DNA of 49,842 nucleotides, from positions 1 through 49,842 of the forward strand of contig NZ_AOLQ01000002.1 in assembly GCF_000337775.1 (NCBI RefSeq). The letters run 5' to 3'. The notes beneath the pieces were generated by a model, which did no database searches, had not been told where the DNA came from, and was given only the letters and a program-made list of their open reading frames with translations. The stretch is from Haloarcula vallismortis ATCC 29715 (GTDB taxonomy: Archaea; Halobacteriota; Halobacteria; Halobacteriales; Haloarculaceae). Within the stretch, counting starts at the first letter, position 1, and the number at the start of each line of letters is the position of its first letter. Below are positions 1 through 6,122 of this stretch, one piece after another. Made by a program: the position numbers and the translations under genes.

Positions 1-10
1 CTGCGCGAGG

Positions 11-418
11 TCATTCGTTTCCGAGTTCCGAAAGCCGAGCCTGAATTTCCTCAGCATTTGCTTCAGAGAGCGCCTCAACACCGAACTGGACGAGTAGCGG
101 GTAGAAGTGGCGGTTCTTCTTGAACTCGTCCTGGCCCGCCTTGCGGAGTTTCAGCTGGGACTCGAGGTAGGTATCCTCCATCTCGTCGAGTACATCGTCG
201 GGAATGTAGATCGTCCGCCCATTCCACTCGTCCTTGATGTTCGTCTTCGTTTTGCTCGTTTCGTTCGTTTCACTCGTTGAAGTCGATTCGGTCGTTTCGG
301 TCGATGAACTGGTTTCCACCGTTTCACTCATCTCGCTCGTTTCGCTGGAATCAGCCTCGTCGTCCTCCTCTTCGTAGTTGCCCTCGATACCGGAAGCATC
401 GCCCCAGCCGTCGCTCAT
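11..418 (-). CDS. ParA partner protein, ribbon-helix-helix-like C-terminus
   Basis: A 135-aa protein whose start overlaps the parA stop by 4 bp (ATGA), so it is the second gene of the parA operon. Residues 1-60 are low-complexity Ser/Thr/Glu repeats. Residues 65-135 look folded and begin with RTIYIPDDVLDEMEDTYLE, which resembles the strand-helix opening of a ribbon-helix-helix DNA-binding protein. Position and architecture fit the centromere-binding partner of a ParA system (the role of ParB/ParG/Omega); this is inference, because no ParB domain is visible. The low-complexity part is encoded by the same 9-bp CGTT iterons found upstream of parA, so the gene contains part of the probable centromere. 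It ends 10 bases inside the window edge. Confidence 0.7.
   Translation of the reverse strand: MSDGWGDASGIEGNYEEEDDEADSSETSEMSETVETSSSTETTESTSTSETNETSKTKTNIKDEWNGRTIYIPDDVLDEMEDTYLESQLKLRKAGQDEFKKNRHFYPLLVQFGVEALSEANAEEIQARLSELGNE
248..341. repeat. CGTT iteron array inside the parA-partner gene
   Basis: CGTT occurs at 248, 257, 262, 266, 275, 293, 320 and 338. The first five follow the spacing 9-5-4-9 and the rest are multiples of 9, with degenerate CGAT/GGTT/CATC at the intermediate 9-bp steps (284, 302, 311, 329). The same 9-5-4-9 unit occurs twice upstream of parA (1249-1279 and 1394-1424). This is a probable ParA-partner binding site (parS-like); the protein-binding role is inferred. Confidence 0.6.
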
Positions 419-1233
419 GCTTCCACCTCCTCAGGTGTGACCTTCTCAAACGTCTCGTCGAACAGGTCGGCGATCTCGTTGAACAAATCGCGTGCATCCT
501 CGACGCGCTGGTTCTCCTTGCCGAAGCCGAAGACGGACACCCCCTCGCCAATCGACTGAGAGAGGTCGGTCCGCTTCGGGATCTCGAACACCGGGAGGGA
601 GTACGCCGACTTGATCTCCTCGATGGTGTCGCGGTGCTCGGCGTTCTGCTCGACACGGTTACAGACAATCGCAAGCCGATTGATGTCTCCGTACGCCTGT
701 TCGAGGGAGCTCAGCTGCTTTGCGAAAATCTGGAGGCTGTTGGCGTTGAGCTTCTCGGGAATGACGGGGATGACGACGTTGCCGGTCGCGACGAGGGCGT
801 TGTCGGTGAGGACGTTCAGGGATGGCGGCGTGTCGACGATGATGTAGTCGTAGTCCTTCTCGAGTTCGTCGAGCGTCATCTCCAACCGCTCGCGACTCTT
901 CGGCGCCTCAAGCAGCGTCTGGATGTTCTTGTTGTTCGCGAGCTTCTCGCTGGCGGGAAGGATGTCGAACTCCTCGTGCTCGACGATGATGTCGTTCACC
1001 GACTCCATCTGATCGAAGTCGAGGACGTCGAACAGCGTTGTACGGTCGGTGTCGTAGTACAGATCGTTGTAGCCAAGCGAGCAGGTGAGCCCGCCGTGGT
1101 AGTCGATATCGACCAGGAGGACGTCGTGGCCTCGGGCAGAGAGTGCGCCGCCAGTATGAATGACGTCGGTAGTCTTCCCTGCGCCGCCCTTCTGATTCGC
1201 CACCGTGATTCGTGCGGTATTGGTGTCGGTCAT
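415..1233 (-). CDS. parA: ParA/Soj-family partition ATPase
   Basis: A 272-aa deviant-Walker P-loop ATPase. The deviant Walker A KGGAGKTT is at residues 15-22, VLLVDIDYHG (switch/Walker A') follows at about 38-47, and the Walker B region DYIIVDTPPSL is at about 128-138. Family knowledge: ParA forms ATP-dependent, DNA-bound gradients on the nucleoid that position plasmid or chromosome origins, with a small partner bound to centromere repeats. The downstream partner gene overlaps by 4 bp and an iteron array lies directly upstream, giving a complete parA-partner-centromere cassette. The ATG start at 1231-1233 places the P-loop at the usual distance from the N-terminus. It presumably segregates this replicon. 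Confidence 0.92.
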   Translation of the reverse strand: MTDTNTARITVANQKGGAGKTTDVIHTGGALSARGHDVLLVDIDYHGGLTCSLGYNDLYYDTDRTTLFDVLDFDQMESVNDIIVEHEEFDILPASEKLANNKNIQTLLEAPKSRERLEMTLDELEKDYDYIIVDTPPSLNVLTDNALVATGNVVIPVIPEKLNANSLQIFAKQLSSLEQAYGDINRLAIVCNRVEQNAEHRDTIEEIKSAYSLPVFEIPKRTDLSQSIGEGVSVFGFGKENQRVEDARDLFNEIADLFDETFEKVTPEEVEA

Positions 1234-1239
1234 TATCTT

Positions 1240-1442
1240 CGTTTCTCTCGTTGTGTTCGTTTCGTTCGTTTTGGTCGTTTAGTTCGGTGCGTTCAGTGAG
1301 GGTGTTTCACTCGGTGAGAGGATTACTACGATGTTAAAACCAACTGTTCGTTCCGCTCATTGAGATAAACACACTCGTTGCCATCAACTAATTCGTTCTA
1401 TTCGTTACGTTCGTTTTACTCGTTCTGCTCATTTTATTCGTT
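1240..1442. repeat. CGTT iterons upstream of parA (probable parS and operator)
   Basis: CGTT starts at 1240, 1249, 1258, 1263, 1267, 1276, 1290, then 1349, 1376, 1394, 1403, 1408, 1412, 1421 and 1439. Most steps are 9 bp or multiples of it, with CATT variants at 1358 and 1430 in register. Two copies of the complex unit with spacing 9-5-4-9 are present (1249-1279 and 1394-1424). The array covers the parA promoter region, so it may serve both as centromere and as autoregulatory operator, as in many plasmid par loci (inference). Confidence 0.65.
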
Positions 1443-1449
1443 GAGTAAC

Positions 1450-1682
1450 AGGGATTTTTCGAATCGTTCGGCCTCCCCACAGGATTCGACCGACAGCCGC
1501 AAGGAAATCAGGACGGGGTGCCAAAGACCGGCCTCTATCCTTCCCTCGACATCGATTATGTCTAGGTGTACCCGGTCATTCCAGCACCATCGAGTACATG
1601 AGCAATAACTACGCCCAGTTCCAGTCGCCGCTAGCGAGGCTTAAACGGATATACGACGACTTTAGCTTTAGTGAGGGGATGA
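1450..1682. other. Intergenic region without a supported gene
   Basis: Between the parA iterons and the next gene I see no convincing coding frame. Short plus-strand frames (1378-1608 and 1598-1783) have composition unlike haloarchaeal proteins and overlap the iterons or the antisense zinc-protein gene. Confidence 0.4.
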
Positions 1683-1994
1683 TTAGAAGTCTAAAGAGAA
1701 TTCCTCACTATCATCGGAGGGGAAGAGGAGATCAAATGCAGGATGCTTGTAGAGAATCTCGCGGCACTCACGACATCGTGTGAATAGGGATTGCTCAGCA
1801 TCCCAAAAATCAGAACGCATTACGACAGCAGAATCACGTGGTCCGTAATGCCCGCCAGATACTGAAAAATGATTGAACTCAAGCCCTCCACACTCCGGAC
1901 AGGGATCATTCATACTTTCCCAGTCATCCCGCTTAACGCCGGAAATTGTCTGTTCGTTCTCTTCTTGATCAATAACTCGTATCGAGAGTCTCAT
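1683..1994 (-). CDS. Small zinc-ribbon protein, unknown function
   Basis: A 103-aa hypothetical protein with two CxxC knuckles, CPECGG at about residues 32-37 and CRECRE at about 74-79, forming a likely treble-clef or zinc-ribbon site. The rest is acidic with no recognisable catalytic motif. It lies downstream of the winged-helix gene at 2040-2387 in the same direction, 45 bp apart, so the two may be co-transcribed. A 6-bp inverted repeat (2002-2007 with 2018-2023) sits in the gap. The GC content here is visibly lower than in parA or polB, suggesting accessory DNA. No function assigned. Confidence 0.6.
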   Translation of the reverse strand: MRLSIRVIDQEENEQTISGVKRDDWESMNDPCPECGGLEFNHFSVSGGHYGPRDSAVVMRSDFWDAEQSLFTRCRECREILYKHPAFDLLFPSDDSEEFSLDF

Positions 1995-2039
1995 TGGATC
2001 TCGCCTCCGCCCATAGTGAGGCGAAATAAAATGGCCGTA

Positions 2040-2387
2040 TCAGTCGATCATTCGAGCAACCACAATCAGGATCAAATACTCCTCAATACGAGGAGTGACT
2101 GTTACGACTTTAGCGCGATCGTCGTAATCAATAATATCGTATTTGGCGAGCTTTGGCAGGTGGTTCTGAATCAACCCATTATATACTGACTCATAATCTT
2201 GGGAAGTGACTTCTCGTGGTGAAGTGCCATTTTCGACGCTTCCAATCACCCTAGCCAGATGTCGGACATCAATATCCTGTTCGTACCCGAATAGGAATAA
2301 GTAATTTAATAAAAGGACTCGCCGTTCATTTCCGAGTATTCCAAGGACATTCGCAACGCTACTGGGGTAATGAGCAGTAGACGTCAT
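2040..2387 (-). CDS. Haloarchaeal winged-helix protein (DUF7344-like)
   Basis: A 115-aa protein opening with a helix typical of archaeal winged-helix regulators (VANVLGILGNERRVLLLNYL, about residues 11-30), then a segment ending in LPKLAKYDIIDYDDRAKVVTV, where the recognition helix and the beta wing fall. This pattern matches the many small plasmid-encoded winged-helix proteins of Halobacteria that I recall as DUF7344; the family name is from memory. A TATATA box at 2417-2422 lies about 30 bp upstream of the ATG, consistent with a leaderless or short-leader transcript. Probable transcription regulator; target unknown. Confidence 0.65.
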   Translation of the reverse strand: MTSTAHYPSSVANVLGILGNERRVLLLNYLFLFGYEQDIDVRHLARVIGSVENGTSPREVTSQDYESVYNGLIQNHLPKLAKYDIIDYDDRAKVVTVTPRIEEYLILIVVARMID

Positions 2388-2644
2388 ACAAGATCTCCTC
2401 GAATTCCTCTCGGCGGTATATACCGATTCTGACCATCGGATTTTTGCAGGTTGTCGGTTTGAATGTACATGCTGTCTGTCTCAGGCAGCGCGGGCGCGGT
2501 GTCTACAGCACCGCCCTCGTTTCTGAGGGGCCGCGCTTCATACCTTCAACACTCTCCCAGACCCTTAATTCTAACGTAGTAATATACTCTGTTAGACTAT
2601 TGGGGAAGGATACGACTATACGAACAGATGCGTATTCGCCACAC

Positions 2645-2887
2645 ATGACTAATGAGGAATACGCTCCGAGTGAAAACGAGGAAGAAATCCTGAATGTTTT
2701 GAAGGAAGGGCAGGGTTCATCTCAACCCTGGGGACGAGCAAACCCATTATTCCTACGGGAACAGACCGGCCTAAACAAGCAGCAGGTGAATTATGCACTT
2801 AGGCAACTCATCGCTGCTGGATGGGTAACTAAGGTCACGGAGGGGCTTTATGAATTCGTTGACGATCCCCGAAATGGTAACACCTGA
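2645..2887 (+). CDS. Small winged-helix (MarR-like) DNA-binding protein
   Basis: An 80-aa protein from the ATG at 2645. The open frame continues upstream to 2444, but that extension has no protein-like composition, so the internal ATG is preferred. The fold is read from EEEILNVLKE (helix 1), PLFLREQTGLNKQQVNYALRQL (helices 2-3, residues ~34-55) and GWVTKVTEGLYEFV (beta wing, ~59-72). No sensor domain follows, so it would act as a bare DNA binder. It converges on the leftward ATPase-dpdA operon, whose stop lies 12 bp downstream. Confidence 0.6.
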   Translation: MTNEEYAPSENEEEILNVLKEGQGSSQPWGRANPLFLREQTGLNKQQVNYALRQLIAAGWVTKVTEGLYEFVDDPRNGNT

Positions 2888-2898
2888 ATTATTGATTA

Positions 2899-4056
2899 TC
2901 AGACCGTCTCTTCCACCCAAGCAGCTGTGATTTTATTTTCCTTTGATTCTGCAGCATCATCGAGGATACGACTACACATAGATAGGACCTGTCGGATATT
3001 ACCCTGTGATGTTTGGAGAATCAAATCCAACGCCTCCTCAGAGAATGGCTCTATCCCTTCATTATCAGCAGAAGACACTCTCTCTTGATCTAGATAATCA
3101 CGCACCAACTCATAGAGGTTCTCACTTGTGAGGGGTTTCAGAGCAACTTCTTCCCCAATTCGCTCACTGAACGCGTGGTACTCACTCATCACGTCTTGCC
3201 ATACCTCGGGAGCACAACCAAACAGCATGCATAGTCCCGAACTGTTCTGATCCATCAGGTGCCGAATGCTGTTGAGTGTTGCCTGTTCATCCTTTGGTGA
3301 GAGTCGCGCGATGCTCTCGAACTCGTCGACGAAGACGAAAATACCCGTATAGCCGAGTTCGAGGAGCATATTTTTGAGTGCAGTGAAGGCCCGAACACCC
3401 ATCGTGTCGTCGTCGAGTGCGCTGTGAATTTCCATCTCCTTGCGCTGCTCGTAACGAATCCCCTCTGCGGTAAGCCACTGCCACGCGTAGAGATTCGTGT
3501 CCTCGTACACCATGTGGATAATGGCACGCGCAAAGTCGGCGAATTTCGTCACATCGCTGAGGCGGCGAATCGCCTCGGGGACAATTTCCGAGAGCAGCAC
3601 ATCGCCTTCGTCAATCAGCGATTCCATCCCACTGGCACCGATCGGGTTTGTGTCGGTGACATCTCTCGCCACAGATGCAAGAAACTCGTACGCGAGCTCT
3701 TGGAGTCGGTTGAAACCCAGGTCGTAGACAAACTCGTGGTAGATGTCGAGGAATCCTTCACCAGGCTGGGCGACATATCCCACGACGACGTCGTCGCGAC
3801 CACGGAGTAGCGAGCGCGTGTATTTGAGCGTGTGAGACTTCCCATTCCCATACTTTCCAGTGACTACCAGATGTTTCGACTTCCCGGTAGACAACATCGA
3901 CGAAACCGTCGAGCTGATCTTGTCCGAAACGTGCTGCTGCCCACAGTAAATCTCGGGGTCTTCAGCTGGAACTGGACTGTATGGGAAGGGGTTCGCGTTT
4001 AGGTCGTACTGTGAGTAGTCTTGCTGTTCGTCGGTGATCGTGAATGCGTCGGACAT
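2899..4056 (-). CDS. AAA+ ATPase (ORC/BREX-type) of the dpdA operon
   Basis: A 385-aa P-loop ATPase. Walker A is GKYGNGKS (residues 67-74) and Walker B is VFVDEFE (241-247). The N-terminal NPFPYSPVP and YCGQ signature and the single AAA core resemble ATPases from defence loci (DUF2791/BrxD-like and ORC-CDC6-like); the exact family is not certain. It is the third gene of a tight operon: dpdA (5983-4949), the 298-aa protein (4952-4056, 4-bp overlap) and this gene (1-bp overlap). In bacteria DpdA often works with DpdB, which hydrolyses ATP. No ParB-like DpdB is visible here, so this ATPase may supply that energy-dependent step (inference). Confidence 0.8.
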   Translation of the reverse strand: MSDAFTITDEQQDYSQYDLNANPFPYSPVPAEDPEIYCGQQHVSDKISSTVSSMLSTGKSKHLVVTGKYGNGKSHTLKYTRSLLRGRDDVVVGYVAQPGEGFLDIYHEFVYDLGFNRLQELAYEFLASVARDVTDTNPIGASGMESLIDEGDVLLSEIVPEAIRRLSDVTKFADFARAIIHMVYEDTNLYAWQWLTAEGIRYEQRKEMEIHSALDDDTMGVRAFTALKNMLLELGYTGIFVFVDEFESIARLSPKDEQATLNSIRHLMDQNSSGLCMLFGCAPEVWQDVMSEYHAFSERIGEEVALKPLTSENLYELVRDYLDQERVSSADNEGIEPFSEEALDLILQTSQGNIRQVLSMCSRILDDAAESKENKITAAWVEETV

Positions 4057-4952
4057 TATGTAGCCTCCTGCGAGTATTCGATGTCGCGGTCATGCACCGC
4101 GAGGTAGTAGTATTTCTTACCGAACTGTTCAACGCCGGCCATAACCTGCTGAGTGGACTGGGATGTGCTAACTAAACCGTCCTCTTCAGAGAGCGCAATA
4201 CGCTTGATGCCGAGTGCGGAATCCTTCGCAGCCGTATCCATTGGTGCTCCCGACAGCTCGAGCTTACCGACGTTCTGTCGGCAGAGCTCGAGCAGCGCTG
4301 CGTCGAAATCATCGCGAGTGCAGCCGAGTCGTTCACAGGTCTCCTCACGGAGACGTGGAATCGACAGGTAGCGCTGTCGAAGGTCAACACCTGCTCTCTC
4401 TTCAAGATCGTCGTACACGTCCAAAAGCAGGTAGTGGAAGTTGGCAGATATCGCCGCCTGGTCTACCAAGTAGTAGTTACCTGTGAACGCGTTCCGTTGG
4501 ACTCGGCCCAACCGCTCAGCCCAATCCCCAAGGACCTCCACACTCGTTTGGTTATATGAATATGAGCTGAACTCTTGTGCCTCTTCCAATTGAGTTAAGA
4601 GTGTGTCTAAACCAGCGTTTTCGACGTTTTCGAGAACCTCGATGAATGTGCCGTAGTGGGGACTACGTGTCTCCAAGATCGTACTTACTTGGCTCCAGTC
4701 CTCGTCGCGAATTGCACTAAGGAATGACAAACCGACATCAGTCGTCGTATAGACTGGTTCCTCGCCAGAATCATCTTCGTCGAGCAAGGAGATACGCTTT
4801 GCTTCAAGGATTGTTTCACGTGCACGGCGGTGACTTACCTCCAATTCGTCCTCAAGATCTACAGTTAACTTGCTAACTGCTTCACAGGCATGAGTCAGTT
4901 CAGCCATCCGGCTGAGAGTGACTGGCCTTACAGTTGGTCTCTCATCGCTCAT
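4056..4952 (-). CDS. Winged-helix-like protein between dpdA and its ATPase
   Basis: A 298-aa protein without a known catalytic motif. Residues 14-75 read as a winged-helix domain: two helices with a turn-helix (SHRRARETILEAKRISLL) and a following strand that ends in a TTTDVG.SFLSAI segment typical of archaeal winged-helix proteins. The remaining 220 residues are mostly helical. It overlaps dpdA by 4 bp and the ATPase gene by 1 bp, implying translational coupling and a shared complex. The restriction-side operon has an analogous pair (winged-helix protein at 29923-30846 next to a large ATPase), so both may be DNA-recognition subunits loaded by an ATPase. Function inferred from context only. 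Confidence 0.65.
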   Translation of the reverse strand: MSDERPTVRPVTLSRMAELTHACEAVSKLTVDLEDELEVSHRRARETILEAKRISLLDEDDSGEEPVYTTTDVGLSFLSAIRDEDWSQVSTILETRSPHYGTFIEVLENVENAGLDTLLTQLEEAQEFSSYSYNQTSVEVLGDWAERLGRVQRNAFTGNYYLVDQAAISANFHYLLLDVYDDLEERAGVDLRQRYLSIPRLREETCERLGCTRDDFDAALLELCRQNVGKLELSGAPMDTAAKDSALGIKRIALSEEDGLVSTSQSTQQVMAGVEQFGKKYYYLAVHDRDIEYSQEAT

Positions 4953-5983
4953 GTGAGCCTCCTCATCTGTTGCTTCGCGGTTTCGTATGCCCGCTTAGTG
5001 ACCTCGTTGCCGCTGAAGCGCAAGTCGAGGTACTCCTCAATATCTCGACTAGATTCGGCGACATACCGGAAGCGTCGCAGCTCGGTCGCAAGTGCCCAGA
5101 GATTATGCTGGGTCAGGGCAGTTCGGTCTTCGCGAATCTCGTCGAGTGCTTTTTGTCCACACACTGGGCAGGGACAGGGGAGCCTGTCTAGTTCCTCGAT
5201 ATTCCGTAGTTCTTCTCCCCCGAATCCCGGAATTAGGTAGTTCCGGTTGCCTGCACTACGAATGAAGGCCGAAGAGTCGAAACTATCGACCCCCAAGTAG
5301 AGCAGCAGTGGTTGATAGACGAGACCTCCGAGACCATACACGTGGAGGTGCTTGTCTGTCGCGTTTCGTGCAGATAGTATCAGTTTTGTTACTTTTTTAT
5401 AGTCGGTTCGTATTGGAACCATACTTCCGAGGGCATAGCCATCGAATTCACCATTCTTCTCTAAGTATTGTATGTTATTCCGGATTGTCTCTGGATCGTA
5501 ACCATGGACACTCGCGAAGAGAAGGCCCTCCCCATCGTGATGGTCGCTCGCTTTGAGTGCGTACTCGATGCTTTGGTCGATTCGCCGTTGGTTTTCTGCT
5601 GCCCGATTCTCCCTTGAGAGAGGAATGTCGACTGTACCGAGGATGTCCGCGTCCAATTGTCTCTGGGTATCAAGCGTTTTTGCTGGGGTAGTGTCCACTT
5701 CTTCGTTGGCGAAATCGAACCCACCACTATCAGCGAAAACGATGGTGTCCTCGGGGACGTCCATTTCCTCTCGTAATGTTACACCATTCGATATTCTCTG
5801 CCACATTGGGTCTCGGTTGCGAATTGATCTCGCGTTGATCATCGCTGCCGAGAACTCTGGGATCGTGCCGACGTACGTCGGTGTATTGTCACTCGACCGC
5901 TTCCCGATGTTTCTGACGGGGAAGAGAACAGGGGTATCTAATTCCCCTCGGGGGAGGTCGAGTTTCCTGCGTCGATACAACAT
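4949..5983 (-). CDS. dpdA: DpdA-type DNA-guanine transglycosylase (TGT superfamily)
   Basis: A 344-aa TGT-fold protein expected to exchange guanine in DNA for a 7-deazaguanine (preQ0). All core TGT features are visible: base-recognition Asp in DSGGF (D85, residues 85-89), GYALGS at about 182-187, the HVYGLGG segment (214-220), the nucleophile Asp in GVDSFDSS (D236), and a zinc site C270-x-C272-x2-C275 with H293. It is shorter than tRNA-specific archaeal TGT (ArcTGT) and has no PUA or other C-terminal tRNA-binding domain, as in DNA-acting DpdA. The preQ0 genes lie about 4 kb away. First gene of a three-gene operon; a TATTTA element about 30 bp upstream fits a leaderless start. A tRNA role is less likely but not excluded by sequence alone. 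Confidence 0.88.
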   Translation of the reverse strand: MLYRRRKLDLPRGELDTPVLFPVRNIGKRSSDNTPTYVGTIPEFSAAMINARSIRNRDPMWQRISNGVTLREEMDVPEDTIVFADSGGFDFANEEVDTTPAKTLDTQRQLDADILGTVDIPLSRENRAAENQRRIDQSIEYALKASDHHDGEGLLFASVHGYDPETIRNNIQYLEKNGEFDGYALGSMVPIRTDYKKVTKLILSARNATDKHLHVYGLGGLVYQPLLLYLGVDSFDSSAFIRSAGNRNYLIPGFGGEELRNIEELDRLPCPCPVCGQKALDEIREDRTALTQHNLWALATELRRFRYVAESSRDIEEYLDLRFSGNEVTKRAYETAKQQMRRLT

Positions 5984-6122
5984 GCCTCCCGCTCGGGTAG
6001 GCTGTCCTCTTATTTAGTGAATGGGGCAATATGGACCGTTCAATAATATATCATTTATCCTAGAGTGGGGGATGGTTCTTAGGAGCGGAAGAACACGTAC
6101 GATGCCACTTGGTAGTGGAGGA

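Noticed and set aside
277-1299. Long plus-strand frame of 340 codons over parA
   Set aside because: It is antisense to parA and its partner, both of which have clear motifs; its composition is Arg/Val/Asp-rich antisense typical of high-GC genes.
4949-5983. Canonical tRNA archaeosine transglycosylase
   Set aside because: The protein lacks the C-terminal PUA domain and is much shorter than ArcTGT; its operon partners and the nearby restriction genes favour a DNA substrate, though this is not proven.
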